Assembly (NCBI RefSeq): GCF_017352375.1
Contig: NZ_JAFEVR010000009.1
Location: 399,252 to 463,251 of the forward strand
Source: Mycolicibacterium sp. S2-37
GTDB taxonomy: Bacteria > Actinomycetota > Actinomycetes > Mycobacteriales > Mycobacteriaceae
Length of the DNA stretch: 64,000 nt
Direction: 5' to 3'
The position numbers and the translations under genes were made by a program. The notes under the pieces are model-generated. The model did no database searches, was not told the origin of the DNA, and saw only the letters and a list, made by a program, of their open reading frames with translations. Shown piece by piece: positions 24,977 to 33,124 of the stretch. Each line of letters begins with the position of its first letter. Within the stretch, counting starts at the first letter, position 1.

Positions 24977-26524
24977 TCAGCTGCCGGTGTTGCCGCCGTC
25001 GACTCCGTTCTGGCCGTCCGAACCGGCGGTGCCGTCGTTGCCGTCTGCGCCAGGGGAGCCCGTATTGCCGGGCGCACCGGCGGCTGTCCCGCCGACTCCA
25101 GCCTTACCTCCCTTGCCGGCGGCCCCGCCCTTGCCCGCGACACCGCCCTTGCCGACCACTCCGTTCACACCCGCCGAGCCGAATATCCCTGCGGCGCCGC
25201 CCTTTCCGGCCGCACCTCCGTCTGCGCCGTTGCCGCCGTCGCCCCCGTTGCCGCCTGTCCCGCCGTTGCCACCGTTGCCCCCGACGTTGTTGGAATGGTC
25301 GACGATGATGGCGCTCCCGCCGTCGCCGCCGTTTCCGGCCGCACCTCCAACGGCGCCGTTTCCGCCGTTTCCGCCGGCGCCCCCTGCTCCGCCGCGTCCG
25401 CCGTCACCGAAGACGCCTCCGGCGCCGCCATTACCACCAGGACCGCCCGCAGTTCCGTTCTCGCCATCGATCCCGTTGCCGCCGTTGCCGCCGAGGCCGC
25501 CGTTGCCGCCGACGCCGTGCCCGGTCACAGCGGCGATCGCAAAGCCGCCGGTGCCGCCGTGGCCACCATCCGCACCGCCGTTCGCACCGTTGCCGCCGTT
25601 GCCACCATTGCCACCGACGGCCCGCAAGCCCCCGACTGAAATCGCCTCGCCGCCGAATCCACCTCGACCGCCGAAGCCGAGCCGGCCGGTGCCCGTGCCA
25701 TCGCCGCCGTCACCGCCGTTGCCCCCCACGATGTTCTGCCCGATGACGATCCCGCTCTCGCCCCATTCTCCGATCAGTGGCTCACCAGGCAGCCCACCGA
25801 GTAGAGGGTTGTCCCGGTTGGAACCGTTGACACCCGCACCGCCGTTCCCACCCGATCCGCCGCTACCGAAGAAAGCGAATTGCGCTGCGTTGCCGCCGTT
25901 TCCGCCGCGGCCGCCCGGGGTCTTCTCACCGAGCAGACCCTCGATCAGCGGGTCGTACCCGTTTCCGCCGTTGCCGCCGTTTCCACCGCTGCCGAAGATC
26001 GCGAACATGCCGCCGTTTCCGCCGTTGCCGCCGGAACCACCCGCGCCGCCGTGACCGCCGTCCCCGCCGCTGCCCCAGAAGAGCCCGGCGTTGCCGCCGT
26101 CACCGCCGTCGTCGCCGGGCAGCAGGCCACGCGCGCCGTCGCCTCCGCTGCCGATGAAGAAGCCGCCGTCCCCGCCGTCGGTGCCGGGAAGGATGCCGGG
26201 GATGCCGTTGCCGATGAAGATGTTGAGGATCGGGATGAGTCCGGCGACATCCAATGCGAGTTCGATGGGGTTGCTGAACAGCGACGCCAGGGGGTTCGAC
26301 GTCGACATGCCGTTGCCGAAGAAGCCGGATCCAAGGCAACTGAGATCCAGTGATCCGCATGATCCCTGCTGCGGCAGGGGTGCTGCCGGTGCGGCCTGTG
26401 CCGTGCCGGGCAAGGCGATGAGCACCGCGGCGGGCGCCGCCAGCATCAGGCCCGCGCCCGCCACCGCCACGCCCGTTGTCCGCACCGGGCGCCGCCCCGT
26501 GATGGCCTTCGATTGCTTGCCCAT
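24977..26524 (-). CDS. Secreted PGRS-like glycine-rich protein 2 (no PE domain)
   Basis: 515 residues from the ATG at 26524 (MGKQSKAITGRRP), chosen by match to its neighbours; the open frame runs another 80 codons upstream but into non-conserved sequence. Signal peptide to about residue 44, ending GTAQA like protein 1. It differs in a short insert after the signal with two Cys (SCGSLDLSCLG) and the segment NPLASLFSNPIELALDVAGL before IPILNIFIGNGIPG. PGRS-like repeats follow, including LFWGSGGDGGHGG and FAIFGSGGNGGNGG, then a Lys-containing GKGG run and a collagen-like end (GNTGSPGADGNDGTAGSDG). Function unknown; probably surface exposed. Confidence 0.82.
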   Translation of the reverse strand: MGKQSKAITGRRPVRTTGVAVAGAGLMLAAPAAVLIALPGTAQAAPAAPLPQQGSCGSLDLSCLGSGFFGNGMSTSNPLASLFSNPIELALDVAGLIPILNIFIGNGIPGILPGTDGGDGGFFIGSGGDGARGLLPGDDGGDGGNAGLFWGSGGDGGHGGAGGSGGNGGNGGMFAIFGSGGNGGNGGNGYDPLIEGLLGEKTPGGRGGNGGNAAQFAFFGSGGSGGNGGAGVNGSNRDNPLLGGLPGEPLIGEWGESGIVIGQNIVGGNGGDGGDGTGTGRLGFGGRGGFGGEAISVGGLRAVGGNGGNGGNGANGGADGGHGGTGGFAIAAVTGHGVGGNGGLGGNGGNGIDGENGTAGGPGGNGGAGGVFGDGGRGGAGGAGGNGGNGAVGGAAGNGGDGGSAIIVDHSNNVGGNGGNGGTGGNGGDGGNGADGGAAGKGGAAGIFGSAGVNGVVGKGGVAGKGGAAGKGGKAGVGGTAAGAPGNTGSPGADGNDGTAGSDGQNGVDGGNTGS

Positions 26525-26561
26525 GGGAAACCTCTTTTTCACGATGCGGACAGGTTGAATG

Positions 26562-26580
26562 GCAGCAACGTAGCACCGAG
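26562..26580 (-). promoter_or_regulatory. Shared promoter-like element of PGRS-like gene 2
   Basis: On the minus strand ctcggtgcTACGTTgctgc, about 40 bases before the ATG at 26524. Nearly identical in sequence and spacing to the elements before genes 1 and 3. Confidence 0.5.
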
Positions 26581-26787
26581 CTCCCGGGCGATTGATTGAT
26601 TTCGCGAGCTTCTCGGACCGGCATGTCGGCGGAAATAGCTGAACTGCCTCGTCGCGCCCCAAAGCTGGTCGCCTCCCGCAGCGGGACGTAGCTGTCACGC
26701 AGTCAGGGTGACCGAAACCTGTCTTGCCCATGGCGAGAGGCCCCCGACCGGGCAATATCAGCAAATCATGCGTCCCCGGGGGATCGC

Positions 26788-28260
26788 TCAGCTCCCGCCG
26801 CCGGTGTGACCTCCGTCGACACCGTCCTGACCCCTACTTCCGGCGGCGCCATCGATGCCGTCGACGCCCCGGATTCCCGCTTTCCCTGAGGGTGTGGCCG
26901 CCCCTGCGCTGCCACCGGCGCCGCCCTTGCCGCCGGGTGCGCCATTGCCGGCCGTACCGCCCTTGCCGACGAGTCCGGACTGGCCGGCTGCACTGAATAC
27001 ACCGGGCGCGCCGCCCTTTCCGGCGGCACCTCCGTCACCGCCATTGCCGCCGTTGCCCCCGCGGCCGCCATTGCCACCATCGCCGCCGTTGCCCCCGACG
27101 TTGTCGACACGATCGGCACCGTTGACGAAGCCGCCCCCGCCGCCGTTGCCGCCGTTGCCGCCGATCCCGAGGCTGTCCCCGCCGTCCCCACCGTTGCCGC
27201 CGTTGCCGCCGCGCCCACCGACGCCGAAGACCCCGCCCACGCCGCCGTTCCCGCCGGCACCGCCAGCGGTTCCGTGCTCGCCGTCGATTCCATTGCCGCC
27301 ATTGCCCCCGTGACCGCCGTTGCCTGCGATGCCGTTTCCGCCGACGGGGGCAAGGATGGCCTGAGCCCTACCGCCCTTGCCGCCGTTGCCGCCGCTGGCC
27401 CCGCCGAGAGCTCCGTTGCCGCCGTTGCCACCGTTGCCCCCGGTGGCCTGACCGCCAGGTGCAGCGATCGCCACACCGCCCGGGCCGCCCACACCGCCGG
27501 CAGCGAACCGGCTCGCACCGGTTCCGTCGCCGCCGTCCCCGCCGTGTCCGGCGGTAGCGGCCCCCGAGTCGGGCCCGGCGAACGAGCCGGCGACGCCTAC
27601 CGCGGGGATGCCGGCAACGCCACCGAAGTCGGGGTTCTCCCGGTCGGCGCCGTTGACTCCCGCGCCACCGTGGCCGCCGGCGCCGCCATTGCCGAAGAGG
27701 GCGAATTGACCTGCACTGCCGCCGTTTCCGCCGCGGCCGCCTGCCGTCCTCTGTCCGAACTGGGGGTCGTGCCCGTCGCCACCGTCGCCGCCGTTTCCGC
27801 CGCGGCCGAACAATGCGAACAGTCCGGAGTCGCCCCCGTTCCCGCCTGCCGCGCCTGGCCCGCCGTTGCCGCCGTCGCCGCCGCGACCCCAGAACAGCCC
27901 GCCTCGTCCGCCGTTCCCGCCGCCCTGGCCCGGCAGCGTGCCGTGCGCGCCGTCGCCGCCGCTGCCGATGAACAGACCACCGTTCACGCCGTCGGTGCCA
28001 GGGAGGGCGCCGGCGATGCCGTTGCCGATGAAGATGTTGACGACCGGGATCTGTCCGGCGAAGTCAAGGAGGAGTTCGAGCGGATCCTTGAGGGGCAGAC
28101 CTCCCTGCTGCGGCGCGGGTGGAGTCGGTGCCGCATGCGCCGCGACCGGCAGAGCGACGAGCGCTGCGGGTGCTGCCAGTAACAGGCCGGCGCCCGTCAC
28201 CGTTGCGCCCGTCGCCCTGGCTACGCGCCGTCTGGACTCGACCGCTGGCCGTTTGCCCAT
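26788..28260 (-). CDS. Secreted PGRS-like glycine-rich protein 3 (no PE domain)
   Basis: 490 residues (MGKRPAVESRRRVARA). The signal peptide is more Arg-rich than in the paralogues and ends VAAHA near residue 43. The linker reads DPLELLLDFAGQIPVVNIFIGNGIAG. The repeat domain opens LFIGSGGDGAHGTLPGQGGG and LFWGRGGDGGNGG, then FALFGRGGNGG and FALFGNGGAGGHGG, in the same order as in proteins 1 and 2, and ends with a collagen-like GIRGVDGIDGAAGSRGQDG. The conserved order of motifs shows the three genes arose by tandem duplication. Transcribed first relative to the others on the minus strand, but each seems to have its own promoter. Confidence 0.82.
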   Translation of the reverse strand: MGKRPAVESRRRVARATGATVTGAGLLLAAPAALVALPVAAHAAPTPPAPQQGGLPLKDPLELLLDFAGQIPVVNIFIGNGIAGALPGTDGVNGGLFIGSGGDGAHGTLPGQGGGNGGRGGLFWGRGGDGGNGGPGAAGGNGGDSGLFALFGRGGNGGDGGDGHDPQFGQRTAGGRGGNGGSAGQFALFGNGGAGGHGGAGVNGADRENPDFGGVAGIPAVGVAGSFAGPDSGAATAGHGGDGGDGTGASRFAAGGVGGPGGVAIAAPGGQATGGNGGNGGNGALGGASGGNGGKGGRAQAILAPVGGNGIAGNGGHGGNGGNGIDGEHGTAGGAGGNGGVGGVFGVGGRGGNGGNGGDGGDSLGIGGNGGNGGGGGFVNGADRVDNVGGNGGDGGNGGRGGNGGNGGDGGAAGKGGAPGVFSAAGQSGLVGKGGTAGNGAPGGKGGAGGSAGAATPSGKAGIRGVDGIDGAAGSRGQDGVDGGHTGGGS

Positions 28261-28295
28261 GGGGACCCCTCTTTCTTCGTGCAGGAGTCTCGGAT

Positions 28296-28315
28296 GCCAG
28301 CAACGCAGCGCCGAG
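28296..28315 (-). promoter_or_regulatory. Shared promoter-like element of PGRS-like gene 3
   Basis: On the minus strand ctcggcgcTGCGTTgctggc, about 40 bases before the ATG at 28260. It matches the gene 2 element at most positions. Confidence 0.45.
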
Positions 28316-28498
28316 TCAGGTGCATCGAACGACTTCGGCAGAGCATAGTGTGACGTGGGCGTTAATTCAAAAGCCTGACAAGCGCCCTATCAGCTGTTCG
28401 TCGTCGAAGGATAACGACATCCTGGATCGAACGCTGACCGCATTCGACGGATGGCGCGCGGCGCTCGACCGGGGAAGGCGAAAACAGCAAATTGTCTA

Positions 28499-29062
28499 TC
28501 AGCTGGTCGGGAGCAGCGTCCGCGCGATTCGGTAGGCGCGGGCGACCGGGTCGGGATCCAATCCGACGGCCATCGAGCCCAGCATCCCGTCGTGGATCAA
28601 CGCGATGTCACTCGCGGTGGTAGCAGGATTCGCGGCACTGGTGGCGGCCACCAGCGTCGTCAACCGTTCGACGACGTGCCGCTTGTGTGCAACGGCCACC
28701 GCCATGCCCGGATGCTCCGGCGGCAGCTGGCCGGCCGCCGCGATGTGGGCGCATCCGCGCTGTAGGCCGACATGGTCGCGCCACCGCTCGGTCGCCGTGA
28801 AGATCGCCAGAACCCGGCCGGCAGGATCGTCTGCCTCGGCGATCGCCCTGTCCCACTCCTCACGCCAGCGTTCATCGCGGTCGGCGAGATAGGCCGCCAC
28901 GAGCTCGTCCTTGCCGGAGAAGTTCTTGTAGAGCGACCCGGTCGCGACTCCCGCGCGCTCGATCACCGCGTCGACACCGGTGCCTGCGATCCCGTGTTCG
29001 TAGAACAGTTCGCCGGCGGCACGGAGCAGCCGGACGCGGGCGGGTTGCCGCGGGACGGACAT
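28499..29062 (-). CDS. TetR-family transcriptional repressor
   Basis: 187 residues. The N-terminal helix-turn-helix spans about residues 8-55 with GTGVDAVIERAGVATGSLYKNFSGKDELV, the standard TetR recognition region. The C-terminal ligand domain includes QRGCAHIAAAGQ, similar to YxaF/LmrA-type regulators of exporters. Divergent from an MFS transporter with 17 bases between starts and a 20-base palindrome overlapping the transporter start. Likely represses that transporter and itself, released by a small molecule. Confidence 0.9.
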   Translation of the reverse strand: MSVPRQPARVRLLRAAGELFYEHGIAGTGVDAVIERAGVATGSLYKNFSGKDELVAAYLADRDERWREEWDRAIAEADDPAGRVLAIFTATERWRDHVGLQRGCAHIAAAGQLPPEHPGMAVAVAHKRHVVERLTTLVAATSAANPATTASDIALIHDGMLGSMAVGLDPDPVARAYRIARTLLPTS

Positions 29063-29078
29063 CGTGCCAATCTACCAA

Positions 29079-29098
29079 AGTGCAACGATCGTTCTACT
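29079..29098. promoter_or_regulatory. Candidate TetR operator
   Basis: agtgcaacgatcgttctact has a perfect 10-base core palindrome (aacgatcgtt, 29084-29093) and outer AGT/ACT arms, giving 16 of 20 symmetric positions. It lies at the start of the MFS gene, 17 bases from the TetR start. Confidence 0.7.
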
Positions 29099-30216
29099 CA
29101 TTGGTGACCGCTGGCGCCATGCTGACCGCGTGCTGCTATGGATTCGCCCGTTTCGGCTATGGCCTGTTCACCCCGGTGCTCTCGGACGAGTTCACGCTGT
29201 CTCCAGCGACGGTGGGGGCCATCGGATCGGGCAGTTACATCGGCTACTGCGTGGCCATCGTCGCGAGCACTGTGCTCACCGAACGGATCGGTGCCAGAAG
29301 CGTTGCAGTGGCCGCCGGTGTCGTTGCCACGTTAGGGGTTGCGCTGGTGGCCGCGGCGCCGTCAACGATTCTGCTGACCGCCGGTGTACTGGTGGCCGGC
29401 AGTAGCACCGGCCTCGCCTCGCCGCCGCTGGCCGCTGCGGTGGCTCGGTGGGTGCGCGCCGACGTGCGGGATCGCGCGCAAACGGTGGTCAATGCCGGCA
29501 CCGGGGTCGGTGTGGTCCTGTCGGCGCCGATCGCCCTGCTGCTGTTCGCGCACTGGCGCCTGGCCTGGGCCGTGATGGCTCTGATCACTGCCGTGGTGAC
29601 GGCCGTGGTGGCATGGGCCGTCCCGGCGGCCGAGACCGGCGCTCGGCGCCTGGTGCCACCCGCCGCGTGGCGAGCCGGATCTCCAGGGCTGGTGACCGCG
29701 TCGCTGCTGACCGGGTTCGGCAGTGCCGCGGTGTGGACCTTCGGCCGGGACCTCGCCGGCGGCCTCGGGGACACCACATCCGTGGTGATCTGGACGGTGT
29801 TGGGTGCCGCCGGTATCGCCGGCGCATTCGGCGGCGACCTGGTGCAGCGGATCGGGCTGGCACCGGCGTGGCGGCTCCTCACCGTGGCGATGGCCGGCGC
29901 GACGCTGGCCTATGCGGTGTGTGCGGACATCGCCTCAGCCGTGGCGGCCGCTGCGGCGCTGTTCGGAGCCACCTACATCGCGCTGTCGGGACTGCTGCTG
30001 CTGTGGGCCACCCGGGTGTATCCCGACGGTGTGTCCTTCGGTGTCGCGCTGGCCTTCTTCGCCATCGCCGCCGGGCAGGCGGTCGGCGCGCCGGTGGTCG
30101 GAGCGCTGGCCCAGAGCGCCGGAGTGGCGACGGCGTTCGTCATCGCGGCGGGTGTGGGGATCACCGCACTGCTGGTGAGGCCTGCGCGCAGCCCTCAGAA
30201 CGAGCGCGCCGGCTAA
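29080..30216 (+). CDS. MFS transporter
   Basis: 378 residues from a GTG at 29080 with about eleven or twelve membrane helices. The N-terminal GFARFGYGLFTPVLSDEF resembles YbfB/CynX-like major facilitator proteins. A GTG at 29104 or ATG at 29119 are possible later starts that would place the palindromic operator upstream of the coding region instead of at its first codons. Probably an efflux pump controlled by the divergent TetR protein. Its stop shares bases with the stop of the convergent SDR gene. Confidence 0.83.
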   Translation: MQRSFYSLVTAGAMLTACCYGFARFGYGLFTPVLSDEFTLSPATVGAIGSGSYIGYCVAIVASTVLTERIGARSVAVAAGVVATLGVALVAAAPSTILLTAGVLVAGSSTGLASPPLAAAVARWVRADVRDRAQTVVNAGTGVGVVLSAPIALLLFAHWRLAWAVMALITAVVTAVVAWAVPAAETGARRLVPPAAWRAGSPGLVTASLLTGFGSAAVWTFGRDLAGGLGDTTSVVIWTVLGAAGIAGAFGGDLVQRIGLAPAWRLLTVAMAGATLAYAVCADIASAVAAAAALFGATYIALSGLLLLWATRVYPDGVSFGVALAFFAIAAGQAVGAPVVGALAQSAGVATAFVIAAGVGITALLVRPARSPQNERAG

Positions 30217-31031
30217 TTGCGCAGCAGGAATCCGGCGTCGAGCGGCCACGCCGTGCCGGTGATGAACCTGCCGGCGTCGGACACCAGCCATGCCACCGCC
30301 GTCGCGATCTGCTCGGGCTGCAGCAGGGCGATCGGCAGCGCATTCTGCTGCGCGATCAACCACGGATCCTCGGCGGCGGCCAGCGCCATCGTCGTGTCGT
30401 TGATGATCATGTCGGTGGCGACACCGCTGGGGTGGATGGTGTTGACCCGGATCGAATGCGGCGCAAGCGCAGTGGCCCAACTCTGCATGAGGGCGACCAG
30501 GCCGCGTTTGGATGCGGCGTAGGCCTGGATCCCCGGCCGGTCGGTCCCCGACGCCTTGATGCCCTGAGTGGAGCTGGTCAGGACGATGGAACCTCCGCGA
30601 CCGCCGGCGATCAGTGCGGGGATGGCGGCGTCGACGGTGTTCCAGGTGCCGATCAGGTTGACCTCGATGACATCGCGGAAGGTCTGGGGGCGCTCCGCGG
30701 TGTCGGTCACGCGGATGATCCCCGCGTTGGCGATCACGATGTCGAGGCGGCCGAAGAGCTGCTGGCCTTCGGCCACCACAGCGCCGATGGCCTCGGGATC
30801 GCGAATATCAGCCTGACGCGCCAGGATCCGGCGGCCGGTGCCCTCCACGAGTCGCACCGTCTCGGCGAGATCGTCGGCGGTGGCCCCTGCATAACCGGTG
30901 GTGGGAACATCGGCACAGAGGTCGACGGCGATGATGTCTGCACCTTCGCCGGCGAGCGTGACCGCGTGCGCTCTGCCCTGCCCGCGCGCGGCCCCGGTGA
31001 TGAGTGCGACATGCTCGCCTAAAGTGCCCAT
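30213..31031 (-). CDS. Mycofactocin-coupled-type SDR oxidoreductase
   Basis: 272 residues. The nucleotide-binding motif GAARGQGRAHAV, the IIAVDLC segment and the ADDLAETVRLVE insertion are hallmarks of the mycofactocin-associated SDR subfamily (TIGR03971), whose NAD is bound tightly and recycled by mycofactocin. Catalytic residues Ser-Tyr-Lys are in SSTQG and YAASKRG. Last gene of a five-gene minus-strand operon, one base after the upstream SDR stop. Suggests oxidation of an alcohol or sterol-like substrate. Assignment to the subfamily is from remembered motifs. Confidence 0.83.
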   Translation of the reverse strand: MGTLGEHVALITGAARGQGRAHAVTLAGEGADIIAVDLCADVPTTGYAGATADDLAETVRLVEGTGRRILARQADIRDPEAIGAVVAEGQQLFGRLDIVIANAGIIRVTDTAERPQTFRDVIEVNLIGTWNTVDAAIPALIAGGRGGSIVLTSSTQGIKASGTDRPGIQAYAASKRGLVALMQSWATALAPHSIRVNTIHPSGVATDMIINDTTMALAAAEDPWLIAQQNALPIALLQPEQIATAVAWLVSDAGRFITGTAWPLDAGFLLRN

Positions 31032-31032
31032 C

Positions 31033-31869
31033 TCACTGGCCTTTCGGGAAGTTGACGTCCTTGGTCACCGCTTCCCACTGGTCGATCGACGCGGAGAACG
31101 CAGCCAGCTTGTCGCGTACCGCCTTGAGGACGTCGCGGCCGAGGAGAAGCCGCAGGGGCGGCTCGTCGAGGGTGGTCACCATCAGCACCGCCTCGGCGAC
31201 CTTGCGCGGATCGCCGGGCAGGTGGTTGGCGAACTCCTTGATCATGGTCTTACGGGCGCCCACGTTGTCGTCGTAATCGGCGATGGGAGCGGCTGATTCC
31301 CACATCGAGCGGGCAGCCCAGTCGGTGCGGAACGCCCCCGGTTCGATCGCGGTCACCCTGATTCCCAACGGCGCGACCTCCTGCGCCAGCGCCTCGGTGA
31401 GCGCCTCGAGTGCGAACTTGGTCGACGAGTAGTACGCGTTGGGAGGGTTGGCCACCAACCCGGTCATCGACGAGATGTTGATGATGTGCCCGGACTGCTG
31501 CGCGCGCATTCCGGGCAGCACCGCCTTGATCGTGTCGACGACGCCGAAGTAGTTGGTGTCGAAGAGCTTCCGGACCTGTTCGTCCTCACCCTCCTCGACG
31601 GCGGACAGGTAACCGTTACCCGCGTTGTTGACCAGGACGTCGATGCCGCCGAACGCATCCTTCGCGGCGTGCACCGCCGCCGCGATCTGGTTCTTGTCGG
31701 TCACGTCGAGCGCGACGATCACTGCGCGGTCACCGAAATCCTCGGCGAAATCGGCGACCGACTCGGTGCGCCGCGCCGTCACCACCACCGAGTGACCGGA
31801 TTCCAGCGCCGCGCGGGCGATCTCGCGTCCGATGCCGGTGGAGCATCCGGTGACCAGCCAGCGGGCCAT
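31033..31869 (-). CDS. Short-chain dehydrogenase/reductase
   Basis: 278 residues from the ATG at 31869; the frame extends upstream into the neighbouring gene but MARWLVTGCSTGIGREIA is the expected N-terminus. Classical SDR motifs are TGCSTGIG, NNAGNGY and the active-site YYSSTKF. NADP preference is plausible from ARR after the second strand. Fourth gene of the five-gene operon, one base after the DUF1214 gene. Confidence 0.9.
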   Translation of the reverse strand: MARWLVTGCSTGIGREIARAALESGHSVVVTARRTESVADFAEDFGDRAVIVALDVTDKNQIAAAVHAAKDAFGGIDVLVNNAGNGYLSAVEEGEDEQVRKLFDTNYFGVVDTIKAVLPGMRAQQSGHIINISSMTGLVANPPNAYYSSTKFALEALTEALAQEVAPLGIRVTAIEPGAFRTDWAARSMWESAAPIADYDDNVGARKTMIKEFANHLPGDPRKVAEAVLMVTTLDEPPLRLLLGRDVLKAVRDKLAAFSASIDQWEAVTKDVNFPKGQ

Positions 31870-31870
31870 C

Positions 31871-33124
31871 TCAGATCGTCCCTTCGGGCAGGCGGCGCAG
31901 ATAGGCGGCGCGCCGGTCGGCGAGTTGGGTGGCACGCTCCTGCGGCGAGACCCGCCTCAGACCCGGGACCTGTCGCTCGAGATCGTCGAGCGCCACCACC
32001 CGGCCCCGTGCGCCGAGGTCCTCCTTGGGTCCGTCGTCGCCGAATTCGGCCATCCGCAGGGTGAGGATGCCCTCGTTCAGCCCATCCGAGTCGATCCAGT
32101 TCGCGATGCCGGGATCGGTCGCGGCGATGACGAAGGTGTAGGTGCCGTCCTCGTTGGGCACCGACTGCGCCTTGTTGAGGCTGCCGGTGCGGTCGACGAT
32201 GTCCAGCGTGGTGCCCCAGATGTTGCTCAGGGGGACGGTGAAGTACTCGGCCCCGCCGTCGCTGACGTCGACGACGAACGCCTCGCCCGGCTGCAGCTCG
32301 AACCGGCCCATGACGTAGACCTGGTTGCGCATCGCGCCCACCGTGTCGGCGGACCAGGCGAGGTTGAAGTTGTTGGGCGCCATCTTGTACACACCGTGAC
32401 TGAGCTTGCCGGTGAAGTTCGCGAAGTGCGCCATCATCGCCGCCGTCGCGTCGGCCTGCTCATCGAGCGTGCGCGCCGGCGGGGCTGCTGATCCGCTGAT
32501 CCGTTCCACCGCTAGATGATTCGGGTCGTCGCGGTCCCAGTTGAGCAGGACGTCGCGGATGTAGAACTCGTGCGCGGCCGGGGTGGTCTGCACGTGATTG
32601 GGCCTACCGTCCGCGGGGTCGGCGTCGACGGTGATGACGAACGAGCCGTCGGATTCGACCGCCATGGTCCGGCCGTTGAGCACCGCGACGGTGCCCATGT
32701 GGGCGTCCCACAGCGTGAAGTAGTTCTCCGTCATCCGGTTCGCTCCCACGCGACCGCGGATCTCATAGCGTTCGTCACCGGAGATCGGGATCACCCGGTA
32801 GATGCTGTCGGGGTTGTCGATACCCCAACGGGATCCCGGAATCGAGCGACCCGCCACCGGGTGGCCCAGGCGGGTGATGCAGCTGACCTTCGGCCGCATC
32901 GTGTCCTGGTTGGACGACCAGACCGCTGCCGAGAACATCACCTCCGCGAAGGCGGCGTCGAAGCGCTCCCGCATGGCGTCGGAGGCTTTCGCGCGGCTCA
33001 GCCAGTTCTCGGCCACGCTGTGGTAGGCCGCCTTCACCGTCGGATGCTCGATGAGTTCGAGCGCGGCGAGTTCCTGTTCGTGCTGGCTCGCCGTCGCAAC
33101 GGGGTCGCCGGTGAAGTCGGGCAT
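31871..33124 (-). CDS. DUF1214-domain protein
   Basis: 417 residues from the ATG at 33124, which overlaps the sulfotransferase stop by one base (TGATG). The C-terminal half contains the DUF1214 region (GEAFVVDVSDGGAEYFTVPLSNIW is its most recognisable part; aromatic residues conserved). The N-terminal half has no motif I can name. No signal peptide or membrane segment. DUF1214 proteins recur beside SDR and sulfotransferase genes in mycobacteria, but their activity is not known to me. Confidence 0.72.
   Translation of the reverse strand: MPDFTGDPVATASQHEQELAALELIEHPTVKAAYHSVAENWLSRAKASDAMRERFDAAFAEVMFSAAVWSSNQDTMRPKVSCITRLGHPVAGRSIPGSRWGIDNPDSIYRVIPISGDERYEIRGRVGANRMTENYFTLWDAHMGTVAVLNGRTMAVESDGSFVITVDADPADGRPNHVQTTPAAHEFYIRDVLLNWDRDDPNHLAVERISGSAAPPARTLDEQADATAAMMAHFANFTGKLSHGVYKMAPNNFNLAWSADTVGAMRNQVYVMGRFELQPGEAFVVDVSDGGAEYFTVPLSNIWGTTLDIVDRTGSLNKAQSVPNEDGTYTFVIAATDPGIANWIDSDGLNEGILTLRMAEFGDDGPKEDLGARGRVVALDDLERQVPGLRRVSPQERATQLADRRAAYLRRLPEGTI

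Noticed and set aside
26788..28260. PE_PGRS family assignment for the glycine-rich genes
   Set aside because: The N-termini are Sec signal peptides without the Pro-Glu motif or the helical PE domain, so only the repeat part is PGRS-like.
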